Of a stretch of DNA of 64,000 bases, positions 1 to 12,700 are shown piece by piece. The stretch covers positions 78,148,253 through 78,212,252 of the forward strand of contig NC_084836.1 in NCBI RefSeq assembly GCF_033115175.1, in the 5' to 3' direction. The translations under genes were made by a program, and so were the position numbers. Each line of letters opens with the position of its first letter. The first letter of the stretch is position 1. Under the pieces are notes generated by a model, which made no database searches, was not told where the DNA came from, and saw only the letters and a list, made by a program, of their open reading frames with translations. The stretch is from Lepus europaeus (Eukaryota > Chordata > Mammalia > Lagomorpha > Leporidae).

Positions 1-260
1 TCCAATGGCCGCCGCGGTAGGCGTGCTGCGGCCGGCGCACCGCGCTGATCCGATGGCAGGAGCTAGGTGCTTATCCTGGTCTCCCATGGGGTGCAGGGCC
101 CAAGCACTTGGGCCATCCTCCACTGCACTTCCTGGCCACAGCAGAGAGCTGGCTTGGAAGAGGGGCAACCAGGACAGAGTCGGTGCCCCGACCGGGACTA
201 GAACCCAGTGTGCCGGCGCCGCAAGGCGGAGGATTAGCCTATTGAGCCGCGGCGCCAGCC
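1..260 (-). mobile_element. C-repeat SINE, younger GC-rich type, cut by the window edge
   Basis: The sense head (ggctggcgccgcggctcaat, read on the minus strand) ends at 260. The copy keeps CpG sites and the B-box-like GGTTCTAGTCC, indicating the younger subfamily. Its A-rich tail is outside the window. Confidence 0.9.
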
Positions 261-724
261 AGGCTTTTTTATTTTAAGATTCAAAATTATAGGCCTCATT
301 TTCAGTCTTTAAGAAACTCTCTCCTTAGAGCCTGTCATAGCAACTTCAGCAATGACAGCTAAGCATAGTGGCAAAATAGAAAAGGAGCCGCCAGCACCCT
401 CGCCCTGGGTATGTTGCCTTTGCTTGGTCACTTGCAGCTGGAAGGCCCAAGGGAGCGTCCTTTACGTGTTTTCGGAGTAGAATTGAACAGCCCAGAACCT
501 GGCTGTTGGGGAGACTGGGTACCCAGGGCTGGGACGGGAAGGTCAGGCTGCTGTTGTGTGCACCTGGGTGCACTTGACCATGGATCTCAGGTGGGAATGC
601 TGCTTTTCATTGAGGTCCAGCACCTCAGGCGGGGGGCTGCTCTACAGGAATTCATTAATTACCAATGAATTCATTGTTGTCGCTGCTGCTTCTGATTGAT
701 TGATTGTGGTCTCCTCTTGTTCAG

Positions 725-841
725 CTGCAGGAAATGCTTTCTGTCAGGCGGCCAAGCTGCACATGCAGCTGCAGAGCAAGCACGACTCTGCCACCAGCTT
801 CGTGGACGCCGGGAACGCTTACAAAAAGGCAGACCCGCAAG
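725..841 (+). CDS. NAPB: NAPB coding exon (residues 60-99)
   Basis: The acceptor is a pyrimidine-rich ctcctcttgttcag and the donor is AAG|gtgagg. The exon begins two bases into an Ala codon and ends one base into a Glu codon that the next exon completes. It encodes the [16 protein letters not shown] helix pair of the first SNAP repeats. Confidence 0.95.
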
Positions 842-3800
842 GTGAGGCCGCCGGGCACGGGCACACAGCCAGCTGTCGGGGGCACTGACTGGGCCGCCGT
901 GCCTCCCGCCTCCAGGCCTGCGTGGGGTCCCTTCCAGTCCTAGTAGAGGAATTTTTGTGTGTTGAAATGATAGTGACCCTTGGGTAAGATTAGCGATTTT
1001 TCCTGGTGGAGACTTCGGAGGCTTCTGTGAACAGAAAACGGTTGAAATGTGTCCTGGTGCATCCCGTATCCTGGTGGTTTAGTTGTCAGCACCGTTTTTC
1101 CTCTAACTCAGTTGATGTTGCATTTTGGAAATTTATCTAAGCCTTCTTCCATCTTGACTTTATGAACTATGTTACTGATCACAAAAGGCAACTAAGGGCC
1201 CCCTTCCATGTGCCTGGTAGATTTTAGGAGCCAGTCTGTGAGATTGTGATACCTGTGGTTCAAAACGCCTTTTGTTCATACTGTAGTCATTTTTTAAAAT
1301 GTTTTTTCCATGTATTGGTTTTGAGGAAATAATGGAATTGGATATTTAGCATTTTGCAAGTTTCTTTTTTAGTTGGAAGTATGCGTTAGCAATTAACAGC
1401 ATTGATTTCTTCCCTCCTGCACACTGCATGGATAGCACCACGTCTGTTTTTTTCTTTTAGTGGTACTTTCTGTTTGACACAGAAACCCCAACTTTTATGA
1501 CTATGTCATATAGAAATGAGATCTTCGAGGGCTTTTTTTATACACAGATAAATCACAGTTTATTTCCCCAATGACAAACTGGACACAGACCGTGTGAGCA
1601 GTGGGAGTAGCCGGAGGGACTCACAGTGTGTCCGCCTGTTAGCATACAATACAGGCGTCATAACGCCTGGTGTCAGAGACTCTTCCCAGGACCCGGTCAG
1701 CATTCGCGTGGTCATGATACACCGCGTGAAACCAAGGGTTGTGTGACCTTGATTGCAGAAAACACGCGGCACACTCTGGGAGGAAAGGTGCGTCTGCTCC
1801 GATGGCAGGCTTCTGTGCAAGTGGGGACAGGCTGCCATTCTGGTCATTGTCTGTTTGTAAAGTGCAGCGGCAAGTTCCATTCTTTAAAATACAGTTTGGG
1901 AGGAGATCGCTTTTCATCTTTGCTGATCTGTTTATCTTCGTGATTCTTCGCTCAGGCCTTTTCACATCGCTGCCTCTTTCAAACCAAAAGCAGTCGCCCT
2001 GGAGCTGTCAGCCACGTGCAGCGTTATACATGCCAGCGTTTTGGGTCAGGGCTGTGTGCTGGCTCCCCGCTTTAGGAAGTGGCGTTGGCACTTGCTGGGG
2101 TTCTCCCCTTCCTCTGTAGATGTGTTGGGACAGGACAGGCAGCACCCGGAACGTGGGACACTGGCTCTGCTGCACTTGTTCCAGTGCTCTGGCCTTCTGG
2201 CCGCACGAGGGCTAGAATCTGCCCGAGGGGTTGTTCTCTTGTAGGGATGCTATCTTCCCGAACTTATGGGTGGTTTTAGCACATGGACATTTGCGCTCGG
2301 GCAGCTAGAATCTGCCAGTGTGGGCGACAGTCCCCACGGTTGTCAGCCCTCTGTGACCCAGTCTCTCCCGTGGAAGCAGTCCTCACCTTGAGGTTCAGCG
2401 TACCTGAGCCAGTGTTGCCCCCTGAATGGTGCTGTGCAGCTGCAGGGCTCGGAGCTGTGCCCCTGACTCTGGACTGGTGCATGATCTGTGTTTGCTCCTC
2501 GCTCACCTGCCCACCCTCTGCCCCCAACTCTCCCTCGTTAACGTTCTAACGAGAGCCGGGAAGGCAGGCTCACCTGAACTCTCTGTGACTGAATGGATTT
2601 CTCGTTGTTTTTCTCAAATGCCTGCGCTTCAGAGGCTATCAACTGCTTAAATGCAGCCATCGACATTTACACAGACATGGTAAGACCCGCACTGCTCGCT
2701 CGGCCGGCCGTGGCCAGCAGTGGCCTTCTGTTGTGTTGTTGTTTTCCGTCCCCGTCCCTGGACTGGCGTTCCAGCGGGGAGGGGGTGTGTGACTGGCTTT
2801 TGTCCTTTCCCCCAGGGAAGGTTCACCATCGCAGCCAAGCACCACATCACCATTGCGGAGATCTACGAGACGGAGCTAGTGGACATCGAGAAGGTGAGCA
2901 GCGAAGGGGGCCCTGAGGAACCTGCTCCTCTCCCAGCCGGCCGGAGTGGAGCAGTGACCCCAGGGGCTTCACGGGCCTTCTTGGCAGTGGCTGGCTGAGC
3001 AGATGGCCATTTTCCTGCAGTGAGTGTCTCGAGATGTGAGAGCGGGCTCATGGTTGTCCCCGCTGTCTCTGATTGTGTCAGACTATAGCACTCCCGACAC
3101 ATCAGCCACGTGGCCAAGGACTCGGGCCCTGGAGAGGCAGTGTTTAGGGGGAGAGCTCTGCACAGCCCCTCAGCATCACCGCTGTGAGGGTCGCGTGTGC
3201 ACACGCTGACTGGCAACCCAGACCTCTGAGTGGCAGAGTCTGTCCTGCAGGCCCTTCGCCTGGCATGTCAGGCAGTGCGTTCTGATCTCAGGGTCCCACA
3301 GGCCCCCTTGTTTCCCTGCAGACCATGGGCTTCCTGTGGATGCCATCCCCTTGATCAGTGCAGGAGCCTCCCAGCTCATCCTGTGCTCCTAGTCCTTGTT
3401 GCCTCTGGCATCCCCACGCAGCCAGAGCTGTCCCTGTAAACAGTACTTGGGATTCTGTTTCTCCCAGCCACAAGTTTGTGTTGGCACCTGCATCACTTAG
3501 AGCAACAGCCAGAGCCTTCCAAGCAGGGTGGCCCTCATGGCCCCACGACACTGCTCCCCATGCGTCTCTGGGACCTCTCTTCTGTGGCTCTCCTCCCCTG
3601 CGAGTCCTGCTCCAGCCACCCTTGTCTCCTTGCTCATCCTCACACATGCTGGATGGGTTCCTGCCTCAGGACCTTTGCACTGTCTATTTATTCTTTTCCT
3701 CCCCCACCCCCTTCATCTCCTCCTCCTTTTTTTTTTTTTTTAAAGATTTATTTTATTTATTTGAAAAGCAGAGTTACACAGAGAGAGGGGAGAGAGAGAG

Positions 3801-6753
3801 AGAGAGAAAGAGAGAGGTCTTCCATCTGTTGGTTCACTCTCCAGATGGCTACAACAGCCAGAGCTGCGCCGATCCAAAGCCAGGAGCCAGGAGCTTCTTC
3901 CAGGTCTCCCATGTAGGTGCAGGGGCCCAAGGCTGGAGCTGGGTCGATCCAAAACCGGGAGCCAGGAGCTTCTTCCATGTCTCCCACGCGGGTGTAGGGC
4001 CCCAAGGACCTGGGCCATCATCCATTGGTTTCCCAGGCCATAGCAGAGAGCTGGATCGGAAGTGGAGCAGTCAGGACTCGAACCGGCGCCCATACGGGAT
4101 GCCAGCACTGCAAGCAACAGCTTTACCTGCTACACCACAGTGCCAGCTCCTGGCTACTTTTGCCCTGCAGAGCTCTTTCCCAGGTGTCCACCTGGCTGGC
4201 TCCTCACACCCTTTTCACCCATGTCTGCCTGCCCCGTGTCCTTTAATTTGGCTCATTTATCACTTGTCACATGACACTCATCAAGGCCACTTGGTTAACG
4301 TCGCAGCCGTGGCCCCTGAGGAGTCCACATTCAGATCCCATGCAGGCGCGCACTGTCACTCTGCTTTGTCTCTTGCTGCCGCATGCCGTGCACTGTGACG
4401 CGCTTGCTCCGCATTCCCGATTCTCACTCTCTTGCTTGTAACTGGAGTGGCTGCCCTGCCAGCCCCAGGAGCCCAGGATGCCGTGACACTGCTGCAGATG
4501 GGGTCTGTGGAGAAGAGCGGCTCTCAGGCAGCAGCGAGGTTGGACCTGCGCTGCTGACATTTCCCATCTGGCCTCCTGTGGTTTGGTTTTCGTCTTCCCT
4601 GTGCTTGTCTGAAGGGCCACCCTGTGTGTTGGCGCACACGTATGAGCCTTCTCTCTGGCAGGCTGTGTGTGGGGCCGGGCCTGAACCCTCCTTTGTTTCT
4701 GGGTGGGATGAGGCAGGACCGAGATCTGGTATGGATGCAGCACCTTTCCTGAGGACCAGGGAATCCTGCAGAGACCGGCGCTGTGCTCAGAGCGTCTTTG
4801 CCCACAGCGGCTCCTGTGTCAGCTTCCCCTGGCGTGTAGTCAGTCCCAGGCCGTGATCTTGGGCAGCCGGTCACCACTTGGTCTTCATAAAAGTGAAAGT
4901 GGATAAAGTCATCTGTGACACCCTTTTCCTCTTCTTTTTAAAAAATATTTATTTTTTATTTATTTGAAAGGTAGAGTTACATGGAGGCAGAAGCAGAGAG
5001 AGAGGTCTTCCATCCGCTGGTTCACTCCCCAAATGGCTGGTTCACTTCCCAAATAGGCTGGAGCTGGGCCTATGGGAAGCCAGGAGCCAGGAGTTTCTTC
5101 TGGGTCTCCTATGTGGGTGCAGGGTCCCCCCAATGCGGGTGCAGGGGCCCAAGGACTTGGGCCATCTTCTACTGTTTTCCCAGGCCATAAGCAGAGAGCT
5201 GCATCAGAAGTGCAACAGCCAGGACTCGAACTGGTGCCTGTATAGGATGGGCAGCTTTACCCTCTATGCCACAGCCCCGCCCCCCCCCCCCTTCTTTTTT
5301 AAAAAAGTAGATGTTTTGCCCTAACAGTTTCTGAAACCTGCCAGATACCTCTTTGTGTTCCTGCCATTCTGTGGCTTGGCCAGTAGGTGGCACCACTTTC
5401 ATTGATGTGACCTTTTCCAAGCTCTTGGGCTGGCTTCCACTGCCTTCTCAGGTGCATTAGCAGGGAGCTGGGTAGGAAGTGGAACAGCCGGGACTGTAGC
5501 TGGCGCTCTGATTTGTGATGCCGACCTTGCAAGCAGTGGCTTGACCTGTTCCACCGCTTCTTTTACTTCATGAGATAAAACATTGATCCACATAACAAGT
5601 GGGTCCTCTTTGATGGTCCTTTAAGTGATCCAGAGGAACTGGACTCACTTCTGTTTTCAGCCCTGGAACACCTGCTTTAACTCATTTATTCGTAAGGTAG
5701 TGGATGTGACATGTCTGTGTCACATGATGTCTCGGGTATTTGTTGGCAGTGGAACCTGTCTTGAGGCTACTGAAGACTTCCACGGTGACTGACACTTGAC
5801 CTTGGCAGATTTGTTCGCTTCAGGTGCTGTTGGTGATGTGTTGCAGGGGCCTCGTTCCCCATTTGGAACCCCAGTGAACCTGACACCCAGATGCTCATCA
5901 CGGGGGCCCCCAGTGCACTTTGCTCAAGAAACAGGGGACTGAGCCAGGCCCGGTGTGTGGGTCTGCTAAGTGTGCTCTTGTAATTGGCAATCGTGTCCTG
6001 CTTCTGGCATTTGTTATTGTCCTGGAAATTGACAGGCGCACAGGCCGACCTCCAGTGCCCGAGCATCCTGTGGGCCCTGCAGAGCCCACACTGAGTGACA
6101 CCGAGAGCCAGCCCGAGCCACACTCTGCTCCCTGCCTGCAGTGTGCCTGCTTCACCAGCAGGCTCTGTGTCCCTTCTCAGGGCAGTCTGCCAGCATGTGT
6201 GAAGACCGTGGATTTGTTGGTGATTGGTTTAATTAGCATTATTAAAAACCAGATTAAATTTTTCCTTCTACTAAGGTAAATGTAATGGCATCTGACATCT
6301 TGATGAGCCAGGCCCATTGTTTAAATACGTAGTTAAAATTGAATTGGCAGTGCTTAGCCTTTTTTTTTTTTAATGTTCAAAATAGCAGTTATACGCAACC
6401 CTGAGTTCTGATAAGACCTAGGAAGATAAGTAGCTGCCCTGGGGAAGACATGGCCACCTCGAAAGGTTCATGGGAAATAGTAGAATTAAAACAGATACTG
6501 GGAGCCAGCCTTGTGGCACTGGCATCCCATATTGGAGTGCTCCTTATAGTCCCAGCTGCTCTTCTTCTGATCCAGCTCTCTGCTATGGCCTGGGAAAGCA
6601 GCAGAAGATGGCCCAAGTGCTTGGGCCCCTGCACCCACATGGGAGACCTGAATGAAGTTCTAGGTTCCTGGCTTTGACCTGGCCCAGCCCCTGGCTGTTG
6701 CAGCCATTTGGTGAGCAAACCAGCCAATGGACTATCTCTCCCTCTATCTCACT

Positions 6754-6794
<41 letters not shown>

Positions 6795-9700
6795 ACTCTG
6801 CCTTTCAAATAAATAAGTCTTTGAAAAAGAAGAGTGTTTATTTTGGTGCAAAAAAAAAAAAATTTCAAGTCCATGTATAGTTTTTTCACAGTATGCATTT
6901 TCCGCACCTGGGAGACAGCAGACGACAGCCCAAGTATTGGGTTCCCGCCACCCACGTGGGAAACCTGGAGGTCCCGGCTCTCGGTTTCTGTCTGGCCCAG
7001 CCCTGGCTGTCATGGGCATTTCAGGAACTAACCAGCAAATAGAAGATCTTCTGTCTCGCCTTCTCTCCTTGTTACTCTGCTTTGCAAGTAAACAAATACA
7101 TTTTTTCATTTTTTAAAAATGCATTTATTTGAGGTACAGGGAGAGATTGTTCCCATTCACTCTTTCCTGCCCCTAATGCCTGCAGTGGCTGCAACTGGGC
7201 TGGGCCTAAGCCCGGAGCTGAGATCTCATGCCAGGTCTCTCACATGGGTGGCAGGAGTCCAGCTACTTGAGCCGATGCTGCTGCCTCTCGGGCTGTGCTG
7301 GCCACAAGCTGAAGTCAGGAGCTGGAGCCAGGACTGAACGGGGGACCGTAGGCATCTTAGCTGTTGGGCTTATTGCCTGCTCTGCGTGTGTTTCTAGTGT
7401 TTCTTGAAAAACTTCTTATTTTCATGCTTTCTGTCCCTTACCTTGAAGCATAGCACAGTAGCTCATTTTATCCAGCCACTTTTTCTCCTATTTTAAGTAA
7501 TACTGAGAGGATGTTTGTTTAGGGAGCCTTTTGGCATGGGCCAAGTGGCCAACACAGTGGATCCAAAACACGATTGTTCAAACACAGCACAAGTGTCTGT
7601 TTCTTTTTTAAAGATTTATTTTATTTATTTATTTTGAAAGGCAGAGTTACAGAGAGGCAGAGGCCGAGTGGGGGAGTCTTCCATCCCACTGTTCACTCCC
7701 CAAATGGCCGCAACGGCCAGAGCTGGACCAATCCGAAGCCAGGAGCTTCTTCCAGGTCTCCTATGTGGGTGCAGGGGCTCAAGCACTTGGGCCATCCTCC
7801 ACTGATTTCCCAGGAACATCAGCAGGGAGCTGGATCGGAAGTGGAGCAGCTGGGACTTGAACCAGTGCCCATATGGGATGCTGGCACTGTAGGCGGCAGC
7901 TTTACCCACTACGCCACAGTGGCGTCCCCAAGTGTTTTTTTTAACACAGTTATTCAAGGTGAATGTTCTAGGCATGCTGTTTGGAGCACAGGGTAGTATT
8001 GGTTCTGTCTCCTATATCCTGTGGCTTCAGTGCTGGCTCAGCTGTTAGTCATCCTACTGCCCACCCAGGCAGGGCCAGTCTGCTCCCTGTGCTGTTTTAT
8101 TACATTTGTTGTTTTCTTGCTCCTCCACCTGTCTGCCTGTCTAGCTCACTGAGGGCTACCTTCAAGCCACTGAAATCAGGACTAGGCTTGGGTAGGAAGG
8201 CAGTTCCTGCTGCCCATTTTGGTCTTACCGATAAAGCTCTATAATGCAAACTCACACCACCTGTTTCTGCATGCCTGCAAGCCAAGAATGAAGTCACAGT
8301 TTTTAATCCTTGGAGCAGAAAGCATTTTTTGGCACGTACAAGTTATGTGAAATTGAGACTTAATTGTGCCTAAGTAGAGTTGTATTGGGATACAGCCACA
8401 CTTGTTTATTGACTGGCTGTCTTGATGCTACCTCCAAGAGAGCTAAATAGTAATTTTTTTTTTTTTCAAGATTTATTTATTTGTTTGAAAGGCAGGGTTA
8501 CAGAGAGCAGAGGCAGAGAGAAAGAGAGGTCTTCCATCTGCTGGTTCACTCCCCAGAGGCCACAATGGCCAGAGCTGTGCTGATCCGAAGCCGGGAGCCA
8601 GGATCTTCTTCTGGGTCTCCCATGTGGGTGCAGGGGCCCAAGGACTTAGGCCATCTTCTACTGCTTTCCCAGGCCAAAGCAGAGAGCTGGATTGGAAGAG
8701 AAGCAGCTCAAACTCAAACCGGTGCCTATATGGGATGCCGGCACTGCAGGCGTCGGCTTTACCCACTACGCTGCAGCACTGGCCCCAGCTAAGTAGTTTC
8801 AGCAGAAATTGTTTCTCAAAACCTGAAGTGTTTGTGACCTAAGCTTAGAGAAAGTTCTCTGCACCCCTGGTTTGAGCATTGTTCAGACCTGCCTCTTGCC
8901 CTCTGGGCTACAGAAGTCACAGGTGTCTGCAGTCTTGTGAGGCCCTTATCCCTGGACTTTGCCTGGTCCCTTTCTGCTTCCAGAGTGGCACCTGGCCCCT
9001 CCCCAATGATTTCTGGCACCGGTCACCTGTGTTCTGCCTTCCGAATGGTCAGGTTCTTGGCTTCCCTAAGTCTGCTTGGCATGACGGGCTTCTGGGGCTC
9101 CAGACTGTAGCCTGTGTCTCCTCTCCACTTGACTGTTAATGGGGTGGCATTCATGTTGGATTAAAGGGAGCACCCTCGTCCTAGCTGACACTTCAGGCAT
9201 GAGTGAGGGCCGTCTGTGCTGCTGTAGTGAGCTCTAGACCTGAGATGTCAGAAGGCTTCATCTCTCTATAGAACAAACCTGTGTAGCTGTTGTGGGTTTG
9301 GCAGTAGTGGGGACCCTGGGTTTTGGGTGCCGGCTGCCCTTTGTGGTTATTTAGGAAATGTGGCCAACAGAGTTCTGCCATCCTCAGTTTGTCTCTTCCC
9401 ATGTCATCCGTCAGGACCTGTCATTGCCGTTCTGGCTTATGGGAAGTGGGGAAGGCTGGAAAATCCAGGTCTGGAAGTGGTCCCAGCTTGTCTGTTTCCA
9501 TCCCTGGGGGGAGGAGGAAGAACAGGTTTTGATGAACAGCAGGTGTCTGTCACCAGGAGTCTTCTGGAGCTGCATGCATTCTTGTTTTCCTGAGTAACAA
9601 TGGGCTGCATCGTGAAGGGTTTCTTGTTGTTGAGGGTTTATTTGTATAAGAGAAATGCTTATGCAAAAGTAGCTTTTAAATGCAACACTGAATTGTTCAT

Positions 9701-12700
9701 GAATCACATGTATGTGTTTTCAGGCTATCGCACATTATGAGCAGTCTGCTGACTATTACAAAGGAGAAGAGTCCAATAGGCAAGTGTTATTTTTCTTCAT
9801 GTCATTGTGCCCCGAGTTGGTGTTGGTGTCGGTGTCAGTGCGGGTGTGTGTCCTGGGCCCTCGCTGTTCCCTGGGCTGTCATTGACTCTGCTCTGGTTCT
9901 TGGTTTCAGCTCAGCTAACAAGTGTCTGCTGAAGGTGGCGGCGTACGCAGCGCAGCTGGAGCAGTACCAGAAGGCCATCGAGATTTACGAGCAGGTGAGG
10001 GTGCTGTCACTGCCTCAAACAGAAGCGGCTACGAGTGATTTTTGGAAGCATTTTTTGAATTGGGACATAATTCACAAGTCATGTATTTCATCGTTTTAAT
10101 GAATATAATTCAGTGATTTTTTAGTATACTCAGAAGAATATGCAAACATCACCACTACCTAATACTAGAAGATTTTCATCACCCCCATGAGAAACCCAAC
10201 CCCCCCCCCCCCCCCCGCCATTCCCCTATCTACTATACATGTGCCTGTCCCTGAACCTTCAGTACGTGTGGGCATATGCCTGGGGATGGAATTGCCATCC
10301 GTGGGATCCACCTGTGCTTGATTCTTCTAGAAGCTTCCATACTGGTTTCCGCAGTGGCTGCACCACTTTACCCCCCCCCCCCCCATTAATGCTTAAGGGC
10401 TCCCGTTTCTCCTCATTCCCACCAGCACACATTTTGTTAAGTGACGGCCACTCCAGTGAGTGTGTCATTGCCCTAGCGGTCAGTGAGGTGGAGTGTCTCC
10501 TCATGTGTATACTGGCCATCTGTGTGTCTCCTTTTGGAGAATTGTCTGTCCTAGTCATTTTGGCAGTTTTTAGTTGTATTTTTTAGTGTTGAGTTTTAGG
10601 AGTTCTTTATATATACTTTAGATATGAATCTCTCATCAGATCATTGATTTGCAGCCACAGCACAGCCACATTGACAGAACACATGGCACATGTCACGAGA
10701 GATCATGTTCTGGGCATGAAACAAGCCTCAAAAAATTGATGGTGGAATCAAAGTAGAACTCAACAACAGGAAGATTATAGGACAGTCTCCCAACACTTGG
10801 AGATCAGTGAAAATCTAAACAACCCACTATCATGAAGTCTCAAGGACTATCAATAAGCACAGTGAAGTGAATTAAAAAAAACACAACAGGATAATCTTGA
10901 GACACAAAGTGGCACTAAAAGGTTAATTGCTCTAAAGGTGCACACACAAGAAAGAGGAAATCACTGAGTTACGCTGCAACCTCACGTACCCAAAAGAGCA
11001 AAATAAATGGAAAAGAAAGCAGAAGGCAGGAAATAGTAGAGAAAATAGAAATCAGTGGAAATGAGAACAGAAAAATCATGGAATTTAAAACCAAGCATCT
11101 AGAGAATAATTACAACAGTCCCTTACAAGCTCCCCACACCCCCCCCAAAAAAAAAGCAGTGAAGGGAATAACTTAATCTGAGGCCGGACTTACGTTGTCA
11201 CCAAAATCAGAAGGGTATCTAAAGACCAGTGGCCCTTAGCAATAGGGAAGCTCAATCCTCAACAGAATGTCACCAAAGCAATTCTGGCAACATAAAGAAA
11301 GGATCAGAGCCCATGGCTGAGCAGTACAGTGTTCGTCTTGCTCAAGCAGAGATCTGGCCCTGGGAGGGAATCCCGAAACCCTTGGCAAACTCCACCTGGA
11401 AGAATGCCTTTGTTTCCCTGGGGGCTTGAGAACCATGGGCAGGTGGAGAATGTCAGCTGTGAGAATGCTCAGCCACAGCCGGGTAAGTTCATGACACCAG
11501 GTTCAGTTGCACGCTCTCAGCTGGCAGTAATCTTTGCGTAGTTTCGTCACGGATGCTGGCAGGAGCAGGCCGGAAGTTCGCACCGTCTGCAGACAGTTGT
11601 GGGAGAGGAACATTCTGAGAACTCCCCCGGACCCTGCCCCTAGGAGCCCCCAGCTGGTTCCCTCCTTACTGTTACCTGCCTTTTCACAGATGTTGATGTA
11701 AAATAACGGGCTTTGAGCTGCACTTAGCAGAAGGAACGGGAGAAAATACGAGGGGACTTGCAAAATAGAAGTAAAAGAAGTTTATTTATTAGAGTGCAGA
11801 AAAAGTTGGAAATGCATGCAGTTTTGTCATAATACGCATTTTCCATGAACTTTTTGCAGTATCTTTGTATGTCTACTTCCTCTTCCTTTCTTTTTTCTTT
11901 TTTAAATTTCCATTTATTTATTTATTTGAAAGTCACACAAACATCCACTGATTGACTCCTCAAATGCCCACAACAGCTGAGGTTGAGCCAGGCCAAAGAT
12001 AGAACTAAAGAATCAATCTGGTCGGCGCTGCAGCTCACTAGGCTAATCCTCCACCTGCGGCGCCGGGACACCAGGTTCTAGTCCCGGTCAGGGCACCGGA
12101 TTCTGTCCTGGTTGCTCCTTTTCCTGTCCAGCTCTCTGCTTTGGCCTGAGAGTGCAGTGGAGGATGGCCTAGGTCCTTGGGCCCTGCATGGGGAGACTCC
12201 CCCATGGAGACTCTCCCACATGGGAGACCAGGAGAAGCACCTGGCTCCTGGCTTCGGATCAGCATGGTGCGCCGGCCGCAGCGGCCATTGGTGGGGTGAA
12301 CCAACAGAAAAGGAAGACCTTTCTCTTTGTCTCTCTCTCACTGTCCACTCTGCCTGTCCAAAAAAAAAAAAAAAAAAAAAAAAAATCAATCTGTGTCTTG
12401 CACATAGATAACAAGGACCCTGCTACTTCAGCCATTACCTGCTGCCTACTGGGGTGCGTGCTGGTAGGAAGCTGGAATGGGAAATGTGGGAACTGGAACA
12501 CACAAACCTCAGTGTAGGATGTGGGCATCCCTAGTGGCTTCTTAAACTTGTACCAAACTCTCGTCCCACCAGTGTTGTGGTCCTGTGAGGTAAACTGCCA
12601 CCTGTGACACTGGCATACCATATGAGCTCTGGTTCCAGTCCTGGCTGCTCCACTTCCAATCCAACTCGCTGCTGATGTGCCTGGGAAAGCAGTAGAAAAT

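Larger units (their letters stand above)
2894..9723 (+). other. NAPB: Large NAPB intron rich in C-repeat SINEs
   Basis: A 6.8-kb intron. Besides the SINE copies listed separately (3.7-4.1, 4.9-5.6, 6.5-7.4, 7.6-7.9 and 8.45-8.8 kb) it holds unique sequence without a conserved reading frame. Two adjacent SINE remnants at 6,904-7,385 are in opposite orientation. Confidence 0.75.

Noticed and set aside
3358-4398. 346-codon plus-strand frame in a NAPB intron
   Set aside because: Much of it is a reversed C-repeat with T-runs and GA repeats; no family similarity and no splice logic.
12021-12120. tRNA genes suggested by B-box-like GGTTCTAGTCC sequences
   Set aside because: These are the promoter remnants of tRNA-derived C-repeat SINEs; no cloverleaf with intact anticodon and acceptor stems can be drawn.
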